NCBI GenBank assembly: GCA_025330725.1 | Contig: JAIWND010000028.1 | Span: 297,150-361,149 of the forward strand | Source of the DNA: Chlamydoabsidia padenii | Lineage: Eukaryota > Mucoromycota > Mucoromycetes > Mucorales > Cunninghamellaceae | Reading direction: 5' to 3' | Length of the DNA: 64,000 nucleotides | Part shown: positions 1-12,115 of the stretch, one piece after another | Position numbering within the stretch: the first letter of the stretch is position 1 | Layout of the letters: each line of letters begins with the position of its first letter | Program-made: the position numbers and the translations under genes | Notes under the pieces: model-generated | Told to the model about the DNA's origin: nothing | Databases searched by the model: none | The model's input: the letters and a program-made list of their open reading frames with translations, nothing else

Positions 1-1278
1 CTCACCTTGAATCTTGAGAGAGCTCTACTGGCTTAATGAACAAGTGATGCTAATGACAAAAGTGGCCATGTGCATTCCTTAGCCTATTTCCAACAAAGTG
101 TACATAATGACCATTGTACCAAGTCCACTGTATGGAGCAATATAGCCTCAAGATCGTTTTACCCTGACTTTTGTATATATACAAAAAAGCTGCAGAATGA
201 AAATTGATACACAAGATAAAACTTAGTTCAAAACCCGCTTACTCTCGCCTGGAATCTTAAAAGAGCTCTACTGCCTTAATGAACAAGCGATGCTAATGAC
301 AAAAGTGACCATGTGCATTCCTTGGCCTATTTCCAACAAACTTTACATAATAGCCAATATACCAAATCCCTCGATTTGTCACTATTATAGTTATCCCATT
401 GATTAGTTATGGTCATCTTTCATCTTTTATCCAAATACAATAAAAGCTATGTTTGCAGCAGGCTGGCAGGATGTGAAAATGGTTTATATTCTCAATCAAC
501 GTTCACCCTATTGGTTTAAGGATCTGGACGGAACAAATTAATGAAACGAAGACAGAAGACACACACAGACAGTTCCTATATCACTGAAATGGGCGAACAA
601 TTCATCAATTCGTATGTGGTAGCGTCTTCGGTTCAATTTGTTGGTGCTTTGGCGGACTTTCAGTTATTTTTTCAAATGCCGATCCATGCATGTATTGACA
701 AAATGTGTATATACATCTCCTAAACCCCATTTTACCAACTCAAAGCCAATAAATATTGAAAAAAAGACACTTGTGGGTGAAGAAGACGGTTTTTTTTTAT
801 TATATGGACATAATTTTGATAGTATAATTGCTACTACACATCAAGTGAAGTTCGATAGACTATGCGGCCATAAACTCCAACACCATAAGCGAGATTAATC
901 GAGACAATAGCAGTGGATTCAAACCGGAGAAGATTCCATTGATGTTGATGATTGGATTAATCATAGACGAAGGGGAGGGTTGTTACAGACATCCGCCTTT
1001 AACGAAAAATTCAAGATACCCGTTGATCTTGTCTTCCATCTTTAATGTATCAACCATGATAAAGAATCACTTATAATTCAACTTTGTTTATTCTAGTTAT
1101 GATTAGACCAACGCATTTACCCCCCTCCTCCTTTTTTTTTGATCCATCTAATTGTCAAATCCCGCCCACGACAAACCTTTTACCATTCTTTAGTCACGTT
1201 TTATTTAAAAGGATATATATTTTATAAGATAGATAAATACTAAAGTCAACAACATACAAAAAGGCAAATCAATCAAGT
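1..1278. repeat. Dispersed ~240-bp repeat, two tandem units, then gene-free flank
   Basis: Positions 1-242 and 243-about 395 are two units of one repeat: each has a conserved block with CTCTACTG, CTTAATGAACAAG, GATGCTAATGACAAAAGTG and CCTATTTCCAACAAA in the same order. Related units lie at 30860-31300 and 35740-36230. No terminal inverted repeats, target duplications or coding sequence are visible. The rest (about 400-1278) has no gene I can support; it holds two copies of the TTCAAAT-CCCGC type element (about 671-684 and 1155-1167) and the 3' flank of SNF5. Confidence 0.7.
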
Positions 1279-2501
1279 CTAATAAGTGGTATTGATAAAG
1301 CTAGGTGAAGATTGGGGAGGGGTTTGATTTCCAGGTAAATGACCAGCAGCTTCAGCAGCAATATTAGCACGAGCGCGAAGGGCACTTCGTCGTTGAGAAT
1401 GCATTGCTTCTTGTATAGGTGTGCTTCCACGCATTCCATTGACAAGGCCACCACCAGCACTCATACCGGCAAAGAATTGGTCGTCCGTCATTTCTTGTTC
1501 AGGTTGAGTTTCATGTGTTGTTCGATTCGTCTTTAGAGGTTCTCGGTCAGGTAAGATGATGCCTCTTCTTCCTCGTGTTTGTCTTCGTTTTCGCCTATTT
1601 TATAAAATAAAGTAAAGGATCAGTCAAATGAGTTTTTATTTTTTTTCCCAACATTATTTATGTTTACCTTGCTTCCCGTAATCGATCCTTTTCATTCTTT
1701 TGTAGTTCAGCATCAGATAGTTCCATCAAGGCGGGTGTAAAGCGTTCGACAGTATCAGCATCACGAGTGACAGTTTTCAAAAAAGGTAAGAAGCTGTGTT
1801 TGAGATCATCGTCCACCACTGGTCCATCAAATTCATGACCCACCAAGAGTAAAGACTTTGTATAGACATGGACTTGTTCCCGAATAGAATGTGCGATGGC
1901 CGTTCTAAATGGAATACAGAAGATTAGTCAGTGTCCCCAATCTTTCAAAACCGAGTTTTTACCTGAATTCCCCGCCGAGTCCAAGATCGCTGCATAACAC
2001 TTCTGCAAATTGTTCAGGTGAGTTTTCCGTACAGTTGATATCCCATTCAAATTGATCGAGCAAAGCTTTGTGTCCAACAGTGATATCCAACTATAGTAGT
2101 AATAAACAATGTGAGCAGGGGTGGTGGTGATTTCTTTTTCATATAGAGTTAGTTACCTTGATCAACATTCTCAGTTCGGCATTCTGTTTAAACTTCTTTC
2201 TAGTTTGTTGATTAGTGTCGATATCCAAATTGTTAGAAGATAAAGGAGAATCCACAGTCAATTGGTGTTCCATTTTGATAGGTGTGCTTGCTGAAGGAAG
2301 AGGTGTTGATAGAGACAGTTTTGTGTCTTCTTCAGTGTCGGATGGTTCGTTTGTCACCATACTTGATGCATGAAGGTAATAATCTTGTACTTGGTCGCGT
2401 ATAGATCGAGCAATTTGTGGTATAAATGCTGCTGGAGGGAGTCGGAGATCTTCACACATATGTTCGGCAAACTGTTCTGGTGTAACGAGTTGTTCTAAAG
2501 A

Positions 2502-2575
<74 letters not shown>

Positions 2576-3652
2576 GTTAAGGGAGATTTGATTCTATACT
2601 ATCTTTTTACCATTCAAGTTCCAAGTAAATGTATCCCGCAATTTGTATCCGTCTGTTTCGAATTCAAGTCGTATTGGCACCAAGTTATCATCCTTACTTG
2701 ATTGTTCCTTCATATCTTCTAAAGAGCTATTATAAAATGAGTTTAGTCAAAGATCCAGTTGTTACTCCCCCCCCCTTTTTTTTTTGACTTACAATTTCAA
2801 TGAAGGTGTTCTACGCAAACGTTTCTTGTCCCGAGGATAAATGAGTTTCGATTGCATTCCCGTAGTACCATTACCCAAACCACGATAACCAGGACCAAAA
2901 GTAGCCACCACCCCTTGAGGACCATGTAACCGTATCTTCCTTTCATGTTGTCCAATTTCGATTTCCCGTTTCTTTTCTTGAGCCAAGTGCAAGTGTCGTT
3001 TGTGTTGTTGATTCAAAATATCTTGGTAATCCCGATCTCGTTGTTGATATTGCGCGAGGTTTTCTTTTTGGACAGGCGTTTCGACAACAGTGGCTTCAAT
3101 AGTGGGAATAAGAGGCACGCCAGGACTAGTGGTGGATGCACTACGAATACCAATGGCAGGTGTTGTTGCCGCTGGAACCATGGGAGGTCGACCTGGAAGT
3201 GGTGGAGGAGGTGTTGGATGTTGTTGTTGTTGTTGCATTTGAAGCTGCTGTTGCTGTTGCTGTTGACGTTGTTGAAGTTGTAATTGTTGTTGTTGAAGGC
3301 TGAGTTGTTGTTGCTGTTGCTGTTGTTGGAGAGGAGTGAATTTGAGAGGAAGACCATTGGGACCTACTGTTTCGGCTGGTAAGGTACCTGGAGGTCTCAT
3401 ATACCCAAGTGGATTTGTTGGTTGTTGTGTAGACATAGGTGGGCGGAATCCTTGACTAAGCCGAGTAGGATCGTTCGTCATCATACCAACTGGATTCGAA
3501 TACATACTTCCTGGTGATTGTTCAAAAGACTGAGGTGGCAATCGACCTTGTTGTTGCTGCATGGCGTGTAATGCTGCTAATCTTTGTCGTTGTTGAAATT
3601 GCTGAAATTGTTGCTGTTGTTGCTGCTGTTGTTGTTGTTGTTGTTGTTGCAT
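1279..3652 (-). CDS. SNF5: SNF5/SMARCB1-type subunit of SWI/SNF chromatin remodeller
   Basis: Core subunit of the nuclear SWI/SNF (or RSC) ATP-dependent chromatin remodeller. Six exons on the minus strand: 3652-2793, 2726-2611, 2494-2157, 2090-1963, 1904-1668, 1594-1279; 664 aa. The N-terminal ~200 residues are poly-Gln/Pro rich, starting with Met followed by a long Gln run. The SNF5 domain has the two imperfect repeats typical of the family: repeat 1 reads [19 protein letters not shown] and repeat 2 begins [20 protein letters not shown]; both are followed by a PEQFAE motif. The C-terminus is basic ([12 protein letters not shown]). Exon 1 ends in TT and joins C of exon 2, giving Phe across the junction. 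Intron 3 carries a 67-nt homopolymer between exons 2 and 3. The start is the first Met of the Gln-rich frame. Whether it is Snf5 or the paralogue Sfh1 is not certain; the Gln-rich N-terminus favours Snf5. Confidence 0.92.
2505..2571. repeat. 67-nt poly(A) run (poly-T tract in SNF5 intron 3)
   Basis: An uninterrupted run of A on the plus strand. In the sense of SNF5 (minus) it is a poly-T tract ending about 8 nt before the AG acceptor at 2496-2495, so it sits where the polypyrimidine tract belongs. It is the longest homopolymer in the window. Confidence 0.95.
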
Positions 3653-4075
3653 CGTGTTGAAGTTGATAGTTCAAAGCAAAATGAGGGATTAGGGTCAAGA
3701 CGACGACTGTGTGCTGTTCCAAAGATTAATATTGATATAGATTATGGTGATGGTGATGGTGTTAATATACGCAAAGATGAATGACAAGAGAAAAGAAGGC
3801 AAGTCTATAATAACAATAATTTGAAAAAAGGAGGAAGAGAGAAGAAAAAAAAAAAAAAAAAAAAAAAGAGAGGGAGAGGAAGCGGAAATTGACCACCGCG
3901 ACGTCACATAGTGGTTTTATTCAATGGTAGTATGTATCCTATAGTATTTGACAATGCTTTTTTATTGGAGATAGTATGTATTGGTGGGAGTAAATAGATA
4001 TCCTTGTTGTAAGAATAATAATAAAAAACTATATAATGTATACAAGAGGGGAGGGAAGGGAAGGGTTTATTCTAT
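3653..4075. other. SNF5 upstream region / Mic10 3' flank
   Basis: No gene is seen. The region holds the presumed SNF5 promoter and 5' UTR, with a 23-nt A run near 3845-3867 and a GCGGAAATTGA stretch near 3880 that resembles the recurrent upstream element. The Mic10 3' end lies at its right side. Confidence 0.5.
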
Positions 4076-4564
4076 CTAAACTACGGGCTTTTCCTTCTTG
4101 AATTCTACTCCAGGGACGTAGTGAGGGTGGAAGATACGCTATGATAAGACAAGAAGGTTCGTTAGTTAGCATATCAATGGTTGATCAATGACTAAGAAGT
4201 ATTTTTACCTGAGCATCAGCATAGGCAACACCGAAACCCCAACCAGTAGAGATAGCAATAGGCCAAGTGCGTTCTATAAGAAAAAAGTCATAGTTCATAA
4301 TGTCAGTTTAGTAAGCATTAAGAGTTTGTCGTTGTAGCATTGTATTTACTTTTGAATAACAAGGCTGAAGCAACGATACCAACGCTCAGGCCAAGACCTG
4401 TTTTAACGACAAAGTTCGAAATGACACGATCCCACTATTGCGTTTAAAAAAGAAGGTGAGTTCATCCAAATTTTTTTCCAAGGTAGTGATTGTTTTATAT
4501 TGTAGATATTTACCTTGTGTGTGAGAAGTTCTTCACTTGCTATCTTCTTGTCAGCAGCAGACAT
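4076..4564 (-). CDS. MIC10: MICOS complex subunit Mic10
   Basis: Small inner-mitochondrial-membrane protein that oligomerises and bends cristae junctions in the MICOS complex. Four exons: 4564-4514, 4434-4350, 4273-4209, 4138-4076; 87 aa, the usual family length. The protein begins MSAADKKIASEELLTHKWD. Two hydrophobic segments follow, each with the glycine-rich motif expected of Mic10: TGLGLSVGIVAS in the first and GWGFGVAYAD in the second, separated by a short basic loop (KKRTW). The C-terminus is charged. All three introns are short with good GT-AG ends and compatible phases. The start is the first ATG of the frame with the conserved N-terminus. The identification rests on the two glycine motifs, size and hairpin topology. 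Confidence 0.9.
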
Positions 4565-5178
4565 GGAATATAATTGAAGGAGGGAGAGAGAAAGAGAGGG
4601 AGGAAGAAAAAACAATTTGTCAAGATTCAACGCCGATTCACCCCAGTGTGCAAATTCAATCGCCGCTTCATTACGCAGTAGACTGTGAGGGACCAAGCGA
4701 ACTTGGCAGTAGATCGCGATGTATCATATTTATTTTGGCATGATAATTCACAACGTTTACACCAATTGATCCCATATCAAGTCTACCAGATAGTATTTAT
4801 ACCAGATGCGATTGATTTGACTTGGTCTTGACTTGTTAATGCATCAAATTCCTTTGAGAGACGAAACCAAAGATTCTGCATATGAGATTAATGACACTTG
4901 TAATAAAAGAGAGAGAAGACAAAAAAGCAACAAACTCGATCATTTAGGCAAACATCCAATGGATTTCCAAAATAGATAAGACAAAGACAAGTTCGTACCA
5001 TAAAAGGTAGAAGAGATTAATTAAAAACTAGAGTGATTTATTTTTAGGTTTCTACTAAAGAAACAATGGTGAGAAGAATGAGATTGAGGCTATGTACACT
5101 ATATAAACTAAGGGGGGGTGGATATTAATGCTAGGTGTAAGTTGGTTTCGATACAGGGTCAGTGAGTGACACTTTCTG
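4565..5178. promoter_or_regulatory. Mic10 upstream region with two GCCG-TTGAA elements
   Basis: No gene. About 60-100 bp upstream of the Mic10 start lie TTCAACGCCG (about 4626) and TTCAATCGCCGC (4655-4666), short-spacer variants of the element recurring upstream of many genes here. The remainder (4750-5178) is AT-rich flank of the CAP-Gly gene 3' end. Confidence 0.4.
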
Positions 5179-7026
5179 TCATATTGACGGGAGCATTCTT
5201 TGCTGAAGTAAAGGAGTGTCCTACAAAACAAAACAAAACAAAAAAAATATGTCAGTTAACATGCACTTGATTTGATTTTGATTCTATGTACTCCTTACCA
5301 TGTGGGGCGCTTTATTGTATGTCACCTTGTGTTTATCAGCAGGATCCGTTCGTAGACATGACATTAAATCGTGACCCACTTCTTCACAAATTTCACAATA
5401 GGTAGGCAAATCATCATCATCATCATCGTCTTCTTCTTCGTCGTCGTCGTCATCGTCGTCTCCAAAGATGGATGAATTGCTTGATATGATCGTTTTACGT
5501 GTAGCCCAAGATCCTAATATCATCCCACTATCCAAAGACAATGTGTGTTTCTTCTTGTTGATGTTACTGTTGTTATTGTTGTTGTTGTTGTTGTTGATGA
5601 TACTACTGCTGTGATACTTCCCTCTTTTCCGTGGTTTGACTTTATCGAGTTTTAGTTTTAATTGCCTATTGCGTTGTCGTTCGAGTTCCACCGATTCCAT
5701 GAGATCAGCCTGTTTGAACAACTTTGTTTCAATCAGTGATTCCAGATTAGCAACATCCCGATGAAGAGCATTGATGTCACGCCGCTGTTGATTCTTCACA
5801 TCCGTATCCATCCGCACTTTTTCCAATACATCTTTCACTTGACGCTGAGTTTCCTTGAGCTGATCCACGAGTCCCAACCCCGGTCGTACATCGAATGGAT
5901 CCATCAAACCTTGACATACCTGTTCGATCTGTCGCATAGTTGTTTTGATCGAATCATGTTCTTGTCGTTCCCGTTGCAGTTCCTGGATCAGCTGACTTTG
6001 TTGTTCCAAGAGTTGAGTTGATTCCTTTCGATGAATTGATAGAGTGTGTTCGAGTGTCGTTTCGAGTTGATTCAAATGGACAGCCTGCTGTCTGTTTGTT
6101 TCATCCAATTGTTGTACCCGCTGATAAAGTTGATCGTGTTGTGTTATTTGTTGGTTTGCTTGTGCGAGCTGTTGTATCAAGTGATCACGTTCTTTTCGTA
6201 ATTCGTACACCCGATGTTGTTCTCGCCCTAGTTTGACTTGATAACTGTTTACTTGTTGTTGATGTTGATCCAGTAATATTCGATATCGAGTTTCCAAGTC
6301 ATCTGTGCGATTCTTCTCATATCTTTGCTGAAAAAGAGGATCCACGTGTTTAGGTTCCGATCCTGATGGTGTGACATTGACCGTGCGTTGACTATTTTTG
6401 CTCAAATGCGGCTTTTTTATGAGAGTAGGTGTTTGTGGTGAAGGATAAGGTGCTGATGAAGATGATCTTGATATGGATGTGATGGATGATGCCGATGATA
6501 AGGATAATGATGATGTATTCACAGAGGGCTTGTTACTGGTAGTCATCGTTTTGTTGGATAGTGTTGCTAAACATTGACTGACAAGAATGATTTTGGAATA
6601 GAGGACAAATATACCGGTTTTAGGAGTACAATTAAAGTAATAGACACTAATTTATATATATATATATATATAAAGAGAAGAAGAAAGATTAGTATAGTAA
6701 TGCATGACCATATAGTTTTATGACACTTACCCTTGCACAGATCCATCGTTTTTACCTGTTCCTTGATGATCCAATTCCACACCAGCCCATTTACCCGGTT
6801 TGAATTCAGTGGGCCCAAGATAACGAAGTGTACCATAGAGTTGTTTCCCTTCTACAAGTACCCGATCACCAACTTGAGGATCTTCAGTCTCGTTCATTCC
6901 AAGATTCAATCCATCGTCAATTGTATTCAATTGAGTTGTAATAGTTGTTGATTTGGTTGAGATTGGTTGATGGTTTCGTTTTCGTGACAAGTTGAATTCC
7001 AAAGGAGCTTTTGGTAGTTTTGACAT
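5179..7026 (-). CDS. CLIP-170/Bik1-type CAP-Gly microtubule plus-end protein
   Basis: Cytoplasmic linker protein that tracks microtubule plus ends. Three exons: 7026-6731, 6646-5299, 5220-5179; 561 aa. Order of domains: a short N-terminal tail; a CAP-Gly domain at roughly residues 55-125 with GKWAGVELD, GKNDGSVQG and, across intron 1, YYFNCTPKTGIFV; a Ser-rich linker; a long Gln/Glu/Arg-rich coiled coil (about residues 220-440); an Asn run and an Asp/Glu run; and a C-terminal CCHC-like zinc knuckle (YCEICEEVGHDLMSC). CAP-Gly plus coiled coil plus zinc knuckle is the CLIP-170 layout. The codon for the second Gly of GSVQG is split by intron 1 (GG|T), which supports joining the two parts into one gene. 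Intron 1 contains a TA dinucleotide run. The third exon adds only 13 residues and is the least certain part. Confidence 0.9.
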
Positions 7027-8428
7027 GAAGAGTATTTCGTTGTGATAATTAAAAGAGACAAGAATATAGAAGAGTGAGAGAGTGAGGTAAGAGTAAAAGG
7101 GGGAGGGTATCAAATATTTAAGAATAGATTTTGGAAAGAAAAGGAAAAGAAAAGAAATGGGGGAGACAAAAAAAAAATGAGGAGTCAAAAAGGTGTGTTT
7201 CAAGAAATAAGTCGCACGCATAAACCCAAAAATGGACTATGGGGTGTCGGGATTCCAATAATTGGGATTTAACATATGCAAAGTCTTTATGTTGTGTTCG
7301 CGGCATTGAACATCAAAGGAAATCACTATAGTTACTATGTATCATTACTTTAAATTATTGAAATGAAGCTATTGAATACATACTTTTTTATGATAACAAC
7401 AAGACCTTTTTCAAAGGAAACATATAAACTAACTGCCCCTCTCTTCTTCCCAATGGTGATCAAGTTTAGCATGATAAGATACTACATGATTGCTTCCTTT
7501 TAAGGATCAGCTGTTGTTTTTATAAATAGAGATAAAGTTGACCCTATTGATAATTCCACTCGAATCACTTTTCACATTGTTTATCTTCCCACAAAAGCCA
7601 TGTGGTTGGGAAAAGAAGATTTCAAAAAAATGTCATAATGCATTAACCAAAGGAGACTTCCTTTCTCCTGCAAGGTTAATCATTAATGGACTAAGAATAT
7701 TGTGAACCGATACAGTTTTAACCAAAATGCCTGACAGATCCATAAAAGGAAGTGAAGATTATCGGGTTTTGAAATTTCTAGACTTGGTTTACTTTTTCCT
7801 GCAACTGACCTTGTGTGAATCAATGTATGTCATCAATGAGTTGCTTTTTCCCATAGTAATCGACTTTGGTTGTGGGAGACAGGGGTACATGCAAAAGATG
7901 AACATTTTTCAGCCTATTGAGAAATGTTGTGAAAAAAAAAAAAAAAAAGAGAGAGACGATGACACCATTGCTGGGCGAAAATCTACCAATCTAATGGAAG
8001 GGAGGGGAAAGGGAACCAATGGGGCTGTTTCGTTTCTGTATTCTTACGAAATGAGACCGTGGTCTATCATACCATGGCGGAACGGGATTTGAATAATATA
8101 AGGGTGAAATAAAGGTCAGACGAATCCGGACCAATGAATTCAAAGAACGATTATAATACAAAATATACAAGTCCGTTTCTGTTCATAAAACATTTTCCAT
8201 TCCAATTTTTCCCTTTTTCTTTTTTCTTTTCTTTCTTTCTCAACAAACAACGAATGTTATAAACTCTCATCTTACTTTTTTTTACTCTATATTTACTTAT
8301 CTTACATACACCTCTTCCTTTATCATTTCTTCTCTCCCTCTATTCTACGTTAAAAAAAACAAAAAACCACCAAAAAAAACCTCCTCTCTTCATTATAATC
8401 CCTCTTGTACACAGTTATCTATTTCATC
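7027..8428. promoter_or_regulatory. Divergent promoter region between CLIP and Edc1-like genes
   Basis: Shared 1.4-kb upstream region of two divergent genes. CGGGATTTGAA at 8083-8093 lies about 340 bp before the plus-strand start; a weaker GTCGGGATT lies near 7237 upstream of the CAP-Gly gene. Just before 8429 there is a long pyrimidine-rich stretch (8170-8400), as expected of a fungal 5' UTR. A 366-nt open frame at 7727-8092 shows no recognisable features and is not called. Confidence 0.4.
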
Positions 8429-9599
8429 ATGACCAATACATCATCATTGACTACCAAAAAGCATGTTACTCCTCAAGTGGCACTTATTCCTACCAACAAC
8501 AACAACAAGAATTCTACTCAACAACCTCACATCAAGAAGGCTGGACCCAAGACTACTGTAAAAGAACCCTCATCTCACTCGAAATCGGCGAAACCCAAGA
8601 CTAACAAGAAGCAACAACGTATGGCTACCAGTGACGGTGAAACCACTGATGGCGGAATTACCAACAAACAAAAACTCAAGAAACAACCCAAGTCATCAGC
8701 CATCAATCCTACTCAAACACCAGCTGTCGTCAACAAACAAGCTCAACCAAGCCATAATCACCAACACCATCAACAACAACGTCGTAATGTGGTTCCTGTC
8801 AAGGTGCGTCGTATGGAAAGAAGAAAAGACATTGAATCCATGACTGAAGCACTTCAAACTTCTCAGGCGGATCTCCTCAGCTCAAGCCCACCTGTGTCGT
8901 CTGCTACCGAATCCGAAGATTCTGATCCTGGTCGTATGGAACAAAAGAAGCGTCAAGGTAACAACAAGATCAAGAAAAAGCCTAATGTCGACAATGCTGC
9001 TACTTTCCCTCCATTGAACAACCAATCCAAGAAAAGGTAAATAACAACAATAACAAAGTAGCTTGGGTTTATTATTACCTATTTGGGATTAGAATTGTAT
9101 CTGTAACTTTCTCTTTTTTTTTTGAAGTGGTCCTCGTCGTCAACAGCAGCCTCAACAACAGCAACAACTGCAACAACACCGTCAAGGCAACAAGATTGTG
9201 TATGCTGGTCCTACATTTAACAATGCTCCAGCTCCAAGTGCTCTTCCTATTCCTGCTTTAACTAATGGTGGCTCTTCTCAACAACAGCAGCAACAACAAC
9301 ACCAACAACATGATGAAGTCTTTTACATGGAAGTGATTCCTCCTCCTGCTCAACCTGACTTTCAACAACAATCAAGAGACTTGATGAATTTATTGGCACC
9401 TCAACGTATTACTCCTGTTATTAATCACCATCCTCATCATCACCCTCATCACCATCATCCTTATCAACTTCCTCATGGTCCAATGATGCCTATGATGCCT
9501 ATGATGCCTATGATGAATCACCTTCCTCAACGTGATCATACCTTGTCTCAAATTCAAAACGATCTTCGGTCTATGCTCAAGTTGGAGGCTGCTTCTTAA
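8429..9599 (+). CDS. Edc1/PNRC-like proline-rich enhancer of mRNA decapping
   Basis: Two exons, 8429-9036 and 9128-9599; 359 aa. The protein is low-complexity: Asn/Thr/Lys-rich at the N-terminus, a basic middle with VPVKVRRMERRKDIESM, then Gln, His and MMP repeats. The informative part is a short linear motif at about residues 228-246, YAGPTFNNAPAPSALPIPA, which matches the PNRC/Edc1-type motif: an aromatic YAG-x-F followed by a Pro-rich SALPxP segment that binds the Dcp1 EVH1 domain in the mRNA decapping complex. The last ~20 residues (LSQIQNDLRSMLKL) form a predicted short helix, also common in these proteins. The intron joins AG|T to give Ser. A TTG-initiated extension upstream of 8429 is unlikely; the first ATG is taken. 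Function is inferred from the motif only. Confidence 0.6.
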
Positions 9600-10524
9600 A
9601 AGGGACCAATCTTTGGTTTTGGACCATCCTTCTCATATTTACTCTCTTCATACCCCCCTCTTTTCCCCCTTCACCTCCCCCCCCCTTTTTTTTTATCTCT
9701 TTGTTTGACTCTTTTATGTTTTTATTTATTATCTCTTCCTCCCCTTGTATATTTTGAAGCGTTTACATTTTAGAAGGTGGTTCCCTTCCTCTTATTTTAA
9801 CTTCCCCTCTCTTCACCCTTACTCATCCACTTGTATTATAGTTCCCTTCTTCCCTAGTTTACTATCTACTATCCTCTTTTTTTTTATCTCGTTTTCCCCG
9901 TGAACATCCTGTATTTTGTTTATGGATGGGGTCAACTTCTTTTTTTTACTCTTATAGTATACATCTCTTCTCCTTTATCAACCACTTCCATTTTAACCCA
10001 TTTTACCTTCTTTACCGATTTCCCCAACACCCTTCATACACCTCTTTTGCCGATTAACACCCACTTTTATCATCTGTCCCCGGATCCCCTCTTCTTTTAT
10101 ATCACTCCTTCCGATCTTACATCTATATCATCTTTTTCGTCTAAAAATAAATAAAAAAAAAAGGCATGACTTTGAACCTTTGGTTCATTGTTATGTATCA
10201 AAAAAAAAAAAAAAAACATTGTCTTGATAGTGATTGATCTCGGCGGGATTTGAAAATGTGCTTTATTAATGTGCCTCGGGCGGTTTAATGAGGCTGTTGT
10301 GGTTTTTATCTTTGCTTGTCTTCTCACCATAAACAAACACCATAATGATAAAAATGGAATGTTTATAGCACAAACCATCTTTTTAACTTTTTTGCATTGG
10401 CTTCATGAAACTGGCCATGTGGAATCGGCGCCCCTACTCCGGAAAATTAAAATCCCGACATTGAACCAAAAAGAATCTGATGGACGAAATCCCGATTTGC
10501 TCCTTCTCTTTACCTACACAAACC
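9600..10524. promoter_or_regulatory. uS3 promoter region with GGCGGGATTTGAAAA
   Basis: No gene. The left part (9600-10130) is strongly pyrimidine-rich 3' flank. The element GGCGGGATTTGAAAA at 10242-10256 lies about 270 bp upstream of the uS3 start and is the best match to the recurrent motif. A 16-nt A run precedes it. Confidence 0.5.
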
Positions 10525-11625
<1,101 letters not shown>

Positions 11626-12115
11626 ATTCTTTTTTTTTTAGTGTAGTTTATCCATAATAAAAATTTATTGATTCAATTTACTTGTCTTATATATATCATG
11701 GTATGGGTTTATTGTATTGTGTTGTTATCATTTGATTTAGTGATGCCAAATCAGATCGGTAGGGAGGTCTTGTCTCATAAATTAAATTTCCAATTCCGCT
11801 ATTCATGCAGTAAAGACATTCAATACCCGCTTCGTACACTTTTTACAAGAGTTGGTACACCCCTACACAAAAACATACACAAATAATAGTCTTTTGGTAA
11901 AATCCTTGTTTTTTTATTTACAACATCACACGCACAGAAAAAAAAAAAAAGAGAGACTGGATTCAAGTTTTGATAATAATGTATATGAAGAGTAAACTAT
12001 TATATATAGAGTAAAGGGGAGGAGGAGGAGGTAAGGGAATGATAATACTGTAATGTATAGGATAAAAAAAAAAGGAAGGGGAGATGGGGGTAACTATATG
12101 TTCCTAGGTTTAAAA
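11626..12115. other. Convergent 3' ends of uS3 and PAK kinase
   Basis: The two genes converge here. The region is AT-rich with a 15-nt A run near 11940 and no coding signal. Confidence 0.5.

Noticed and set aside
541..898. Two overlapping short frames near the left end
   Set aside because: Short, no homology recognised, and located in repeat-flanking AT-rich DNA.
2945..3283. Leu-rich open frame on the plus strand inside SNF5
   Set aside because: It is the antisense of CAG repeats that code for poly-Gln; same for frames at 3584-3784 and 13630-13815.
7727..8092. 121-codon open frame on the plus strand between two divergent genes
   Set aside because: No domain, no plausible splice context, low-complexity Lys run from an A tract, and it overlaps the presumed promoter of the Edc1-like gene.
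9420..9540. His/Pro and MMP repeats considered as a CRISPR-like or satellite array
   Set aside because: They are short in-frame codon repeats inside the Edc1-like coding sequence.
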